DNA of 64,000 nt from Amblyomma americanum (GCF_052857255.1 NC_135505.1:28028499-28092498); one strand, 5' to 3'; positions 1 through 11,380 are shown, counted from the first letter of the stretch. Notes: generated by a model from the letters alone, not told the origin. Numbers and translations: made by a program.

Positions 1-137
1 GTGCACTGACATCGCACAGCACACGGGCGCCTTAGCGTTTTTCCTCTATAGAAACGCAGCCGCCGCGGTCGGGTTCGAACCCGGGAACTCCGGATCAGTA
101 GTCGAGCGCCCTAACCACTGAGCCACCGCGGCGCGGC
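1..137 (-). mobile_element. tRNA-derived SINE (Ruka-like), 5' part, cut by window edge
   Basis: Read on the minus strand this begins with a tRNA-like head: an A-box-like stretch (GGCTCAGTGGTTAGGGCGCT), then a B box (GGTTCGAACCC), then the body with GTGCGATGTCAGTGCAC. The same unit recurs at 5966-6281, 19533-19812 and 31062-31195, so it is an interspersed repeat. It fits what I know of Ruka, a tRNA-related SINE of ticks; the name is from memory. The copy runs off the left edge of the window. Confidence 0.85.
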
Positions 138-162
138 ACACCTGGTTTTTAAATTTTGTTTT

Positions 163-276
163 GAAGAAAGGAAATTGCGCACTAACTGTCTCACATATAT
201 CGGTGGACACCCGAACCGGTTGTGAGGAAAGGAAATGGCGTATTAACTGTCTCACATATATCGGTGGACACCCCAA
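163..276 (-). repeat. Two tandem SINE 3'-tail fragments
   Basis: Two consecutive pieces of about 58 bases each contain, on the minus strand, a GGTGTCC..GATATATGAGACAG stretch followed by GCGCCATTTCC-like sequence. This is the 3' end of the SINE seen complete at 5966-6281. They lie just upstream of the SINE head at 1-137 and abut the truncated LINE at about 276, which suggests repeated SINE insertion or tail duplication at the LINE 3' end. Confidence 0.7.
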
Positions 277-3200
277 CCACGTCCTATAAAGGTTCGGTCG
301 AGAGAGGTGGCTCTGGCAAGAACACGGTGTGCGGCCGGCGTCGCCACGCCCTTTAGGTACTGGCGGTATGCGGCCTGGGAATCTGTGCAAATCTCGGTTA
401 TGTTTTTCTCAATGGTGGAGTGGGTCAGCGTAAGTGCGATGGCGGCTCCTTCTGCCTCTGCAGGTGAATTAGCTCGGATAGTGGCGGCGGCCCCCACAGT
501 GCCGTCTTCATTGGCTGCGACTGCCGTGAAAAATCCTGCTTTAGAATTTTCTGTCGCGTCGGAATAAAGGATATCGGAGCGGTTGCTGTATGTTTTGGTG
601 TAATAGCTCGCTCGAGCCTGCCGCCTACAATGATGGAGGTAAAGCGCTCATATTGCACTGTAGGCGCTTCTGATATATGTGACACTGCGTGCGCAGAGAA
701 ATCATGTAAGGTGTATAGGACTTGTTGGGGTGGGAATGGGTGGATTGAAACGGAGCTGTCGCAGCAGGCATTGTCCTGTTTCCGCGCGACTCGGGCGGAC
801 TAATTGGTTGGTGCGTTCAGCTTCTATTAATTCGATCACGGTATTGTGGGTACCAGTGGCCAGGAGTTGTTTCGTGCTAACCGTTCTTGGAAGACGTAGG
901 GCGGAGGTGACAGCCGTGCGTATTAGGGTGTCTGCCTGTTGCGTTTGGCGCTAAATGAGTATGTGGTATGGGAGGTGGTATGTAATGCGGCTAATGGTTA
1001 ATGCATATGTCATATTGAGGGTCTCGCGTTCAGACAGCCCATGAGTGCGTGCTGCCGCCCGCCTGACTTGGGCAGCGGCCTGTTTGGTATGTCTTTGCAA
1101 GATCTGAAGGGTGGCGGTTGCATCGAGTGTGTTGTTAATGAGAAGGCCGAGAATCTTCTGGGGAGGGGTTTCAGCTGCACGAGTTACGATTTAGTTGGAG
1201 ACCAACGGAGGCCTGTGTTTGCTAAATGAGTGGTGGTAATGTCTATGGCAGGTTGCAGGATATCCTGGGCTGTTCCAAGGGATCCTCCCGTTGTCCAGAG
1301 GGTTATATCATCTGCGTATATGGCTGCGTGGAGCCCTGGGATAGCAGCAAGGGCCTTTGCCAGTGGCGCTAGGGCGATGTTAAAAAGAAAAGGCGATAGC
1401 ACCACCCCTTGAGGGGTTCCCCGGTTAGGCAGGGGGAAAGGCAGGGAGGCGACAGCCCCAAGGTGGAGTTCTGCCGTGCGTCCCTGATGGAAGGCCCGAA
1501 CATATTGCCATATGCGGGTGCCGCAGCCCGTGCTGGTTAATGTCATCAGGATATTGTCATGGCTTATTGTGTCGAAAGCCTTATGAATATCTAGGGCCAG
1601 TATGGCTCGCGTAGGGGCTGTACGGCGCTTAGTGTGAGAGACTCTTTAAGGGCGAGAAGTACATCTTGCGCCGAGATATTTTGACGGAAGCGAAATTGAA
1701 CATTGGAGAGAAAGCCCGTTGTTTCTAGGAACGGTTGCAGGCGATTGAGAACGACATGCTCAAAGAGCTTGCCGACACAGCTCGTTAAGGAGATGGTGCG
1801 CAAATTTTGAAGGCTAAGGGGTTTGCCCGGTTTGGATATAAATCGCATGCTGGCATGGGTCCAGGCTGATGGGAGTGTCCCAGCGTGCCAGTGGTTATCA
1901 AAGAGCTCCATGAGTTCTTGGAGGGGAGACTTCATTCAGATTGAGTAGTGACTTGTACGTCATGCCATCCTGCCCCGGCACCGTAGAGAGGTGAATAATA
2001 AAGAGTGCTCGGCGGGCATCGCTTAAGGTGATGTCGGCATCAAGTTCTGGGTTAGGTGGAGATAGATTGGATGAATCTGCTGACTGAAGGGATGTGGGTA
2101 TATGAGTGTCCCGTAGTTGGCCAATTACGTCTGTGCCCTTTTGGAGCTCTAGTTGTATTGGACGTTATGTGTTTACTTGTGTCTGAGATTTAGCGGTTTT
2201 TGGGTCTAAGAGAGCGCGTAGGAGGGACCACGTGCGTTTAGGGCTTAATGTACCCTTGAGGTCGTTACAAAAGGTAGCCCAGTTTGCGCGGGCTTGCTTC
2301 ACGATCGGCTATGCTTCACGAGTGAGAGCGGCTATGCGGAGTCTCAATTTACGATTGTGTCGCTGGTGACGCCAGCGCTTGAGAAATCCCTGTCGGGCCT
2401 CCCATAGATGAGCCAGATGCGGATCAGCCTGCGGTGCCGTAGGGGTGTTTTTAATGCGTTTCCTGTTCGCCTGGATAGCGTCCACCAGACGGTCTGTCCA
2501 GTCGGTGACAGTACGGGGTTCGGTAGAACCAGCTGCCAAGTATGAGCGCAATTTATCCCAGTCAGTGAGGAGCTGTGAGTGAGGGTTGAAAATTTTGGAA
2601 TCGTAAGCAATAGTAGTGGAGACTGGAAAGTGGTCACTCCCAAGGCAGTCTTGGAGCACCGTGTGAGATTTAACGATTATGGTCGGAGTGGCTCATGTGA
2701 GATGGGGTGTGGTGTCGCGGGTGACACTTGTCCCAAAGCGAGTGCGTACAGTGGGGTTTGTGATCAGGCCAAGGCGGTAATCAGCCATTGCGGTAGAAAT
2801 GAGGTTACCTTTGGCGGTGTCCGAGGTATATCCAAAGTGCGTGTGACGTACATTAAAATCACCCACCATAAGGAGTTTTGAGGAAAGAAAGCAGCCGAGG
2901 ATGCCCGGAATAACTCTGCCTTTATCTTTGGGATTGCTGTATATGTTAAGAACAGTGAGGCCATATGTGTGCCCGGGTGAGCTGAGCTCTATCACGGTAT
3001 AGTGAGTGCCCTTGCTGTCGGCGTGTTTGTCGGTGTGGGGTCTATCACCGGCATGGATGCGAGTGTCAGGATTGCCGTACGTGGCGTGAGGGCTGCCATG
3101 TGATAACCGCGGATATGAATGCTATTTGTTTCCGTCTCTTGCAGAGCGACAACATGGGGGGATTAGGGGAATTTGCGTATATGCTGCTAGTTGCGCTTGT

Positions 3201-3418
3201 TTTCGACGTATGCTGCGACAGTTCCATTGCCATATAATTGTTTCCGTTGGTGTAATGGACTGGCGTCGCCGCCAACCTTTTTGCGTGCATTTGTTCTGTG
3301 CCATGTTGCTGGTCTGGAGATACTGTATGAGGACAGGCAGCGGGTTGAACTGCGCGCTGCTTGCGAGGCAATTCCTCATGAGGCACAAGTTATAAAAGCT
3401 TATTGATGCCGTCTTCAT
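276..3418 (-). pseudogene. LINE ORF2 (endonuclease, reverse transcriptase, RNase H) pseudogene
   Basis: Pieces of one polyprotein remain in order. An endonuclease start (TIIWQWNCRSIRRKQ) lies near 3250, an endonuclease core with VGDFNVRHTHFG near 2860, and the SDHFPV motif near 2630. RT palm motifs follow: FISKPGK and LRTISL near 1830, GTPQGVVLSP near 1410, and the catalytic YADD at about 1315. An RNase H fragment with the TDSQAAY motif lies near 390. Stops and frame shifts separate these blocks, and about 370 bases between 2309 and 1935 have no readable frame. The element cannot encode an active enzyme. Confidence 0.78.
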
Positions 3419-3459
3419 GCTTTTCCAAGCGTGTGTTGATCGTAGCTTCTATGCTGTCA

Positions 3460-4852
3460 GTCATGGACTGTACCAGCTGCGCCTGGGCTTGTATGAGCTG
3501 TTGCTGCAGCTATAGTGTTGATTATGCTAGTGATTTCTGAACGAAATTCTGCGGAACGAATGATTATGCTTAGCCGCCTCTTGAGGTGTATAGGGGGGTC
3601 AGGGGTTAGATAAGGAGTGCTAGTGAAGGCTGCTTGGACGGACCACACACCCTTTTTAGCGGGGCCGGCTCCTTTCTCGGGTGTAGCGTTCCGGACTGAC
3701 GGCGTCTTCTGGGTCTCCTGGATGCAGGCTTCGGATTCACTGGCTTTGGAGGTAGAGGCCCGTGGCTCGGTGGCGTCCGTCTTTGTACACTGGGCTCCAA
3801 AGCTTTATGTCCGGCGTTCACGGTTTCCATACTGTGCTTTTCCGTGTGGTTTTTGTTATCTTGTTTGTGTGATGGTTCCGGGTTCTCGGTCTCCATGGCC
3901 TGCTCCAAAGGTGTCTGGGCGGCCTGGGAGGGGTGGCCATTGTTCTTTGTTTCGGTTCCAAGGTTTTTTTGGATGGACGGTGAGTGCCCTGCTTGGACCG
4001 TTGGTCTGATTCACTTTCATGGGCAGTTTTGTGTTGTTGTTATATCTTTGCGGCTCTCCCGGCCGGTCGACTTGGGTTTGGTTCAATTTGGGGCGATGCT
4101 CATTCCTGAGTCGATGCTCAGTCTTGTGCTCCTGCTCAGTCTCGTGCTTCAGCGCAGTCTTTTGCATCTGCTCAGTCCTTTGCTTCTGCGCATCTAGAAG
4201 AATGCTCTGTGCAGCTATTTCTTCATAAGGATGGCGTCGAATTGCGGATTCAGCAGTTATGCCTGTCTTTTTTCCTCCTTTAGTGTAATTCTTCTGTCTT
4301 GCCGGAGAGTTCGTGCCAATGGTGGAGTGGTTGGATGTGCCGCAGACTATGCAGTATTGTTTGCAATCGACACGTCCTGGTGGATGATCGCGTATTCCGC
4401 AATTGTAACATATTTTCTCCTGCTGAGTGGGGCAAATGTCGGCACGGTGTCCTGTTTTCAGGCAGCATCCGCAGACCTGCATCCCTGGTCGGAATGGTTT
4501 GCACCTGTATTCTGTACCGCTGAAGTACATGTTCGAATCGTTTTCTTCGTGCGTCGATCATTCCTAACCTTGGCGCGGCCTCCGGGCAGGCTTCACTCAT
4601 GCCTCGTGCCGTCCATTTGGAATACGAGTTGGAGTACGGGTCCTCTTGCGGCGTCCCGTGCGGTAGGCCCTCCTCCGGAGTGCGGGTGTTAGAAATTTCG
4701 GGTGTGGAGTCCTGAGTTTCCATGTCGGCAAGTTCGTGGACTCTCTCCGGTGCCGTCGGAAGTGAGCACGACCCGCTGTGGTTGGATGGCAAGGCAGCGG
4801 CGTCGGCCATATGATGCGTTGACGTGGAATCCCGTTCCGTTGCGCCGTGCAC
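3460..4852 (-). pseudogene. LINE ORF1 (gag-like, zinc-knuckle) pseudogene
   Basis: A gag-like nucleic-acid-binding protein of a LINE. The clearest part lies at 4530-4330, where a TEYRCKPFRPG segment is followed by three CCHC-type knuckles: CGCCLKTGHRADIC, CYNCGIRDHPPGRVDC and a final CIVCG start. This arrangement is standard in LINE ORF1 proteins that coat the RNA. A frame change near 4530-4560 separates the N-terminal part from the knuckles, and another near 3860 separates the proline/lysine-rich C-terminal part (3908-3606). The downstream end near 3460 meets the ORF2 start. It is clearly a decayed retrotransposon gene, not a host gene. Confidence 0.75.
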
Positions 4853-4860
4853 CGCCCAAG

Positions 4861-5547
4861 GGGGATTAGGCTTATTGCGGCGACTCCGCCTCAGATGTAT
4901 TCGTAAGGTGGTTGTGCAAAATAAGGCCTACTCAAGGGCAAAGAAGTCCTCGTAGAGGTTCCTTGGATGTTCACAAAGGCCTGAGGTAGGAATCTCGGGC
5001 ACTATGAGGGGTAATTGGGAGACTAAAGCAGGAAGTTCGCCGAGCCCATGTGAAGCGCGTCCGCTCCGCTCGGCTCCCTCAGCGTTCCTTATGCAGAGGA
5101 AACTTCCCTATAAATACTTGGTAAGCCAAACACGCCAAGCAAACTCCTTGAAATGAGCCACGGTAAAATAAACTGGAGCAAAGCCTAGAAAAATTCTGTT
5201 GCAGTGCTTAAAGGGAGTCCACGGAACGCTGCCGCCCGTTTTGCATCGAAAATAACCCGCGGCTTTACTGCTGAACATGGTTAGAAAGCCAAAGCTGTGG
5301 CGTATGGGGCAAGTATACGGAACTTGGCGCCTGTAATACTGAGTGCGTTCCGCACACTGGATAGGCAGCGCTGTCACCCTGGAAGGTGGCAGTTAATGGT
5401 TGATCGCGGGAGGTTGGTCACCCAATGAACGCTATACGTCCTCACCGCACTCCATGCCGTCTAAGTCAAACGCACGGCTCAGACTTATATTCTAGCGAAA
5501 GCTACACTGGGCTACCATTCGAGCATTTCGAGATGGCCGGGAGAGGC
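4861..5547. other. No recognisable gene
   Basis: No convincing coding signal. The first ~190 bases may be LINE 5' UTR. A TATAAATA string lies at 5111-5118 without a recognisable transcription unit downstream. Confidence 0.4.
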
Positions 5548-5788
5548 GACTTGTGCGCATGCGTCATTACCATGGCAACCGAAGAGGAGCAGCAGGTGCG
5601 GCGTGCGCTTCGCCGTCGCCGCACGCCCGCTCCACCGTCGGAGCCTCGCGTGACGTCACGCGGATGAGCATTTGTGCTCATGCGCCGATACTATGGTAAC
5701 CAGAGAGAACCTACAGGTACGCCGCGCGCTTCGTCGCCGCCTCGCCGCTCTATCACCCGAACCGCGCGTCGCATGCGCAGCATTGCGT
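5548..5788 (+). repeat. Imperfect 121-bp tandem duplication, GC-rich
   Basis: Two adjacent units, about 5548-5666 and 5669-5788, share an alternation of GCGCATGCGTCA/GCTCATGCGCCG, ATGGCAACC/ATGGTAACC, a CAGGTRCG..CGCGCTTCG core and GAGCC/GAACC-CGCGTSRC ends. The ATGGYAACC anchors are exactly 121 bases apart (5572 and 5693). Both units read as similar arginine-rich peptides (QVRRALRRR) in one frame. This could be translated, or simply part of the repeat that carries the downstream basic ORF. Confidence 0.7.
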
Positions 5789-5833
5789 ATAAAATGCGGA
5801 GACGTAATGGGCCACTGTATCACAACGTTTAAC

Positions 5834-6417
5834 ATGGATGCAGAAAAGGAGAGTCCAGACGCTGCTAAACGGCGCTATAGACAAGAGGAGATTAAGTCTT
5901 CCGATCCTGAGATTGTCGCTTTGTACTTGCCTACTCAACAACGAGAGAATGGGCGTAAGAAGATGGCCCCGCCACGGTGGCTCAGTGGTTAGGGCGCTCG
6001 ACTACTGATCCGGAGTTCCCGGGCTCGAACCCGACCGTGGCGGCTGCGCTTTTATGGAGGAAAAACGCTAAGGCGCCCGTGTGCTGTGCGATGTCAGTGC
6101 ACGTTAAAGATCCCCAGGTGGTCGAAATTATTCCGGAGCCCTCCACTACGGCACCCCTTTCTTACTCCCCTTCTTTCACTCCCTCCTTTATCCCTTCCCT
6201 TACGGCGCGGTTCAGGTGTCCAACGATATATGAGACAGATACTGCGCCATTTCCTTTCCCCCCAAAACCAATTATTATTACCGTAAGAAGATGAAGAGAG
6301 CAGCGGAGAGGCCCGAACAGAGAGGAACGACTTGCCAAACGGAGATGCCAGACTGCCGAGCGTAATAGACGGCGCATAGCTGCCGTGATGGAGCCCAGTG
6401 TCTCTCATTGCTAAACA
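5834..6417 (+). pseudogene. Basic repeat-associated ORF interrupted by a SINE
   Basis: An ORF starting MDAEKESPDAAKRRYRQEE at 5834 runs to 5965, where a SINE begins. After the SINE, from 6294, a related arginine/glutamate-rich frame (REERLAKRRCQTAERNRRR) continues to a stop at 6415-6417, with one further single-base frame change. Such charged AER/RLAKRR repeats are common in tick repeat-encoded proteins; I cannot assign a function or family. Removing the SINE and one copy of its 12-bp target duplication joins the two halves, so the ORF predates the insertion. Confidence 0.5.
5966..6281 (+). mobile_element. Complete tRNA-derived SINE (Ruka-like) with 12-bp target duplication
   Basis: The element begins with the tRNA-like head (A box GTGGCTCAGTGGTTAGGGCG, B box GGCTCGAACCC at about 6025) and continues through the GTGCGATGTCAGTGCAC body. 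It ends with GGTGTCCAACGATATATGAGACAG and a short ATTATTATTAC tail. It is flanked by the direct repeat CGTAAGAAGATG at 5954-5965 and 6282-6293, the expected target-site duplication of LINE-mediated insertion. At 316 bp it is the best full-length reference copy in the window. Confidence 0.93.
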
Positions 6418-6429
6418 TACACTGACCAC

Positions 6430-7800
6430 AACAAGCCATGTCAGGGAAAAGTACCTATCTCGCTACGTATATCCTGACAAAGTGGAGCTAAGCCACTGCC
6501 ATTTTTTTAGATCAGGAGGCTCGAAGCCAACCAGTCCCTAAATAGTTTGGGGCATCGAAATGCGCATGCGGAAAACGTAAACTACACCTTCCATCTTGGG
6601 TTTACGTTAGCTGCGCGCTCCACGTTCAGGCAACATGGCGGCGTTAGTTGAAGCCGATCCTCTCTCTTCACCACCGCTTCGTCTTTGCCGCTAGTCTGCG
6701 TCTCACATTCGCACCAATGGAAACGCGCACGCAGCTTTCAGTTTGCCTCATCATGCCTGCACAAGTAAGGTTTTGAGAAAGGACGCGCCAAATTTCAAGA
6801 CTGCTTCCCTGTTTACAAAGCTCCTAGGCTTAGTAAGTACGAGTTGTCTTAGGTCAGAAAGCAGGGCAGGTTGAAACAGGTTAGCAATTTCGGTCCAGAA
6901 AGCGGTCAGAAAGAATTAGAATTCTGCCACACTGTTACTTTTTCTGGCACTAAGCCTTATCCTAGTAGACGTAAACAAAACAGAAAAAATAACATTTGCG
7001 AGATTTACCGTTGCGTGTTCCGCCCGAGATAGGATTGACCATGCAAACAATCCGCAAAAGTGTCAAAAGCATTCCTTGTTTGAAGCGTTTGTTCCCGTCA
7101 TTTTTGCGAATTAGTCCTGCCGAAAACTAACCACATTTTACTAAACATAAAGATTTGCATTGTTTATTTTTACTATTTAGAAATTTTTGCGTGGCCGCTA
7201 CAGTGCTGCAGTCCACAAGTCCAGCACCGTTGCACAAGAAAAACTTCTATACAGAAAGTCCATGGGCCCAAAACGTTGCGGTGCGCTATTTTTTCGGAAC
7301 CTTGTATTCAAACACGCGTTATTTTAACGTTTCGCTTCAGCGTCACGTGATAGGAAACACAGTAGAGAGAGAGCAGGTAGATACGTTGTTTAACAACACA
7401 AAGTGAACAAGGGAGAGGGAAGGGAAGATTCATGATGCTTCACGACGTTTAGACTAAAATACTTGTCTTCCGGGGTCTTCATTCCGAGGAGGAAGGCCCA
7501 GTGTTGGTGAAGAGGATTGGATGTGGTAGGGCACACAGTGTTAGCTTCAAAATCTTGCCCAGACAGGTTGGCTGGTCGAGGGTTAACCGGTTGTTCCTGC
7601 AAGATTGTTTTTTGAAATAACCCAGCTCAGCAGAAAGGAATTTGGGGTGTGGCAGTCGGACAGATAGCCAGCGTGCGTGTCCAGCTGAGACAGGTGGCAT
7701 GCTAGGGCTAACTGGGTTGGCCTGAAAAAACTAGTATAAACATTGAGCAGCATTGCAGAAACAAATACTGGGAAGTGAAAGGAGCGAAATGTGGAAAATA
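6430..7800. other. No supported gene
   Basis: A/T-rich sequence with short ORFs only. A near-inverted pair AACGTAAAC/GTTTACGTT occurs near 6575-6610. A minus-strand stretch (7700-7440) is weakly open but matches nothing I recognise. Confidence 0.3.
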
Positions 7801-7810
7801 CATAATTGGT

Positions 7811-8200
7811 AAGCAAAGCAGTAATGTGGGCTAGTTGGTTGTACATTTTGGTTTGAATAACGCGCTACACACTAACAAAACGACACCGGTACGAAGTACA
7901 CAGGACAAGTGCGCACTAACAACTAAAATTTATTCTGGTACGAGGGTACATAAATACATTCCACGAACATGCTGAAACAATCAATTCATTGCCAACGGCT
8001 GTGTCGCACAACGGCTGTGTCAAAAAACGAAGGAGCGTGCGACACAGCCGTTGGCAATGAATTGATTGTTTCAGCATGTTCGTGGAATGTATTTATGTAC
8101 CCTCGTACCAGAATAAATTTTAGTTGTTAGTGCGCACTTGTCCTGTGTACTTCGTTCCGGTGTCGTTTTGTTAGTGTGTAGCGCGTTATTCAAACCAAAA
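7811..8200 (-). mobile_element. Foldback mobile element, copy A (163-bp arms + tail)
   Basis: Arms 7846-8008 and 8038-8200 are inverted copies of 163 bp separated by a 29-bp loop. I saw one mismatch (GGTACG against GGAACG). On the minus strand the palindrome is followed by a 35-bp tail containing CCAACTAGCCCACATTACTG (7811-7845). CATAATTGGT occurs directly at 7801-7810 and 8201-8210, a 10-bp target duplication enclosing palindrome plus tail. The same architecture recurs at 18984-19150 and 20299-20521. No ORF of note. Transcripts would form a very stable hairpin. Confidence 0.85.
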
Positions 8201-8436
8201 CATAATTGGTGGTTGGGGATAGTGGGGGGCGGGGATAAAGATGAAAGGCAGGAGGGGATGAAGGAGTGGAGAAGACAAGTGTTTCTGAGAAATGATAGCA
8301 ATAAGCGCAGAGCATTGCCTAAAAACAGAATAATAAAAATGCAGGGGAGGGGAGCGGGGGGGGAGAAGAAACAGGGGCATTATAAAAGAAAAGATAAAGA
8401 GGAGATATGATATAAAGATAAAGCGGAGATATCAAG

Positions 8437-8466
8437 TGTAGGTGTCCAAAGATATATGAGACACCA

Positions 8467-8545
<79 letters not shown>
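8437..8545 (+). repeat. SINE 3' tail leading into (ATT)n microsatellite
   Basis: GGTGTCCAAAGATATATGAGAC is the 3' end of the SINE seen at 5966-6281. It runs directly into about 26 ATT units (8467-8545). The SINE's short ATTATT tail has apparently expanded here. Confidence 0.85.
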
Positions 8546-8546
<1 letters not shown>

Positions 8547-8861
8547 GTGCCCTGAGGTACTGTGAAGTGTCTTTTTTTTCATCCTGTGCAATTTTTGTGC
8601 TGACCATGCCGTAGACCTTAGTTCTTGAGCTTAGTAAAAACATTGGCAAGCACCCTGAGGTTACCGCTCATGAAACTGCGTAAAAACAAAGCACACGTGG
8701 TGCCAGCACTCGTGGATTCACGGAAGTGCTATTGGTGTCATATTTCGCCATCAGGTGGCAATTGACAACTTGCGGAAGTCTCTAAGTCAAGTACCCCGCA
8801 AGGCTTGCTTTCCAACGAAGAAGTCTCGTTGTAAGGTGACACTCGGATTCTTTGTGAAAAC

Positions 8862-9040
8862 CAGTGTTGCCGGTAACGCGTTAGAAGTAAAGAAAGGCGT
8901 TACCAGTAACGCGTTACTTTTTTCGGTAAATTAATTAGTAATGAACTCATTACCGTTTCGGAACTGTAACGGGTAACGCACTTCCGTTAACATTTTTCGG
9001 TAATGTGAGGTGTCACGTTACTAGCTACTTTTTATTCTAA
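8862..9040 (+). repeat. DNA-transposon end of the GTAACGCGTTAC type
   Basis: The stretch starts CAGTGTTGCCGGTAACGCGT and is full of inverted variants of GTTACC, GTAACGCGTTAC and ACGTTACT. Ends of this kind are common in non-autonomous DNA elements of many animals and resemble hAT termini. I find no matching opposite end within the next few kilobases, so this may be a solo end. Confidence 0.5.
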
Positions 9041-9309
9041 TTGTCACCCCATCCCATCCACCCCCATTATTAGAGAAAAAAGCGCAGAGAACCTAAAGTG
9101 ATGTTGCAAATAAACAAAACGTGCAGGTGCTCTCGACGACCCTTGTTGCGGCTCGCATGCATGCCACAAAACACCTGCGCTGGACGGCGCACCCAACTAA
9201 AAGAAAAACAATACCCATAGAGCACGAAACTTGCGCACGAACACACATTCACACACTTGCCTTCACATACCGCCCCTACGCAAACCACTCACACACACAA
9301 CACTCAAAG

Positions 9310-9880
9310 GAGTGGTTGACGAGCATTTTGGAGCATTACATGTGTCACAACGAGAAAATCTGCGTAGTTTCGCGATTGGTGATGATTTGAGCCACGACTC
9401 CACTCACGCCTCCTTGGCTCTAAAGGAAGGGAGAGAATGTGTGGACAACAACCTGCCGGTGCATTCCAAGGTGACATATGTCAGTGATGGAGCCGCCAGT
9501 CATTTCAAAAATAGACACCGGCTTTCTGAGTTTGCAAAGATCGCTTGTTCCAATACCCAATGGATATCTTCAGCTACCGGACACGGCGACGGGGTTAGAG
9601 GACTCGTCGAGCACCTAGCAGTGGTCAACAATCTGAGAACAAACCCTGAAAGCGCAATTCAGGCAGCCGGAGGCTTAGAGTTTTATCAACGAAACTGGAA
9701 GGTGTGCATCTAATACATCTGGAAGAAAAAGAAGTTGGCTTCCGCGAGTTAGAAAAGGAAGACTGGATGACAGTGCCCCCCTTCCATGGAATTCAATCTT
9801 GGCATGCGTGGCAGCTATCCAAGTCATCACAAGCAATGTCTGAACTGTACGTGGCATGCAAAGCCGGTCTGCATGCAAGA
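9310..9880 (+). pseudogene. Decayed fragment of a protein with SDG..FKN / ATGHGDG motifs
   Basis: A coherent reading covers YVSDGAASHFKNRHRLSEF, then ISSATGHGDGVRGLVEHLA, an N-rich helix and FYQRNWK. After a one-base frame change near 9705 it continues as GVHLIHLEEKEVGFRELE and FHGIQSWHAWQL. Proteins with an SDGxxSxFKN block followed by an SATxHGxGxxDGxGG block recur in arthropod genomes, often repeat-associated; their function is not known to me. The region between the motifs resembles a catalytic core, but no enzyme class can be assigned. No start codon or upstream exon is evident. Confidence 0.45.
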
Positions 9881-10099
9881 AACGAAGTGCACAGGACTGA
9901 AGACTGTTACGCTCGACGCCTACAACAAGGTCTCCCGAGGACCGGTGTCAAATGTGATAGGAAGTTTGAAATGGATGCCTAAAGAAAACCTGGTTGGAGA
10001 AAACGACGACGATGACGATAACCATGACGTGTATTTACCCAATAATAAAGAAGATGAAGTATTCGGTGAGGTGGGGAGAGATGATTGGTGTAGAATAGA

Positions 10100-10740
10100 A
10101 GACGACGACGACGACAAGGATGACGTGTACCAACGCCAAGGTTATAAAAGCGCGAGGGATAGCGTGGCACAGGAGGGAAGAACCGAGAAGCGGAGGTTCC
10201 GGCAGGTCAGGAACACTTCGGTTGGAAGACAGCAACGCCGGCTGCTTTTCCGGTGATCTCGAGTTCTACGGCGTCGCACCCTGGACTTCCCGCCGTTCCT
10301 AAGCTCGTTCCGGGCAGTCAACGGCTGACGCAACCACCTGCTACGGCCAGGGATGCCTCCAGCGTTGTTGCCGCCCATACGGGTGGTGCCCACAACGCCG
10401 ACATCACTAGCGTCATCTCCACGGGCACTTGGACCGAGAGCTCGTACAACGCCACCAGCCTGAGCACTTCGAAGTCCACCTCGACGCCGGCTACCTGGAT
10501 TGCACTGACTGGACCCATGCAACGCTTCATCAGCACCAAACCGTGAGCACGAACGCCGAACGCTAGTAGGCTGGGTATTCCCGGGTCGAGTGTATTGGTA
10601 GCCTTTTAGTTTTGTGTTACTTGTTTGGTTTTGTGTGCTATTGTTTGTGCCACGCAGGGTGCAATAAACTTGCGTCTGTATGGGTACACCTGTCGCCTAG
10701 TCGATTTTTTCGGCCCGAATGTTATCCGGGGATCCGTGAC
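10100..10740 (+). other. LTR-like promoter/poly(A) segment
   Basis: A TATAAAAG box at 10142-10149 is followed by about 500 bases without a convincing gene, then an AATAAA signal at 10663-10668 (GTGCAATAAACTTGCG). That order (TATA, long R-like segment, AATAAA) resembles the LTR of an arthropod retrotransposon. I did not find a second matching LTR in the window, so it would be a solo or partial LTR. It could equally be the last part of a decayed host gene. Confidence 0.35.
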
Positions 10741-11380
10741 AGCCGGGAACGAGCGGTTTCCTCGAGGCAGCCTCGGTACATTAGATGAACGTTCCCCCTC
10801 GTATGCAGCCGGTCAGCAGGGGACGAGAGGGAGAGACGCGCAGCAGCGTGCGGGGGCAGTGATAAGCCATCGGCACGTGGCGGCGGCAAGTGTACATCGG
10901 CGAGTCGTCGCCGGAGCCGAAAGGGATTATGGCGGGCGTCGCGCCATTCAGTTACACCCCGTGTGCCAGGCGGGGGCGTGGATCAGAACTCCATGCGTGG
11001 AGGCCGCTGACTTGGCGGTTATACTGCATCCGGGTGAGGCAGTGGCGGCGAGCTCAGTAAGGTCAACAGCACCGATGTCTGCGCGGGTCCGATAGGTGAA
11101 GGTTCGCGCCCGACCTTGGTGGAGATGGCAGCGGGGCCGGCGGCGATGACGGCATCAACGGCAAGACAGTTCTCTCCAAGAATTGGAGGACCCGCAGATG
11201 AGGCCCAGCTGTGCGACGGTGTTACCAGAGCGGTGAGAGTGTGTTTGATGCTGATTCGCGGCGATCTCCCTGGGAAAGAGGGAACAGAAAGAACACTGCT
11301 GGGGGGCGAGCGATGCCGCACCGGGGCTGAACCTCGGATCCGACTGCTGTTTGTTTTGTAATGTTATTTACCCAATGGAA
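10741..11380. other. GC-rich, no recognisable gene
   Basis: GC-rich sequence with several short ORFs in different frames but no motif. It could be internal sequence of an LTR element that begins near 10140. Confidence 0.25.

Larger units (their letters stand above)
276..4860 (-). mobile_element. Degenerate I-like non-LTR retrotransposon (ORF1 + EN-RT-RNase H)
   Basis: On the minus strand, fragments run in the order of a complete LINE: an ORF1 with zinc knuckles (about 4850-3460), an apurinic-type endonuclease (about 3420-2310), a reverse transcriptase (1935-1184) and an RNase H remnant (497-276). An RNase H domain after the RT is typical of I/R1/LOA-type LINEs. The frame is broken many times and the 3' end is replaced by SINE tails, so the copy is dead. 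Its 5' boundary near 4860 is estimated from the ORF1 start. Confidence 0.8.

Noticed and set aside
8319..8649. ORFs of poly-Ile or poly-Asn
   Set aside because: They are translations of the (ATT)n microsatellite.
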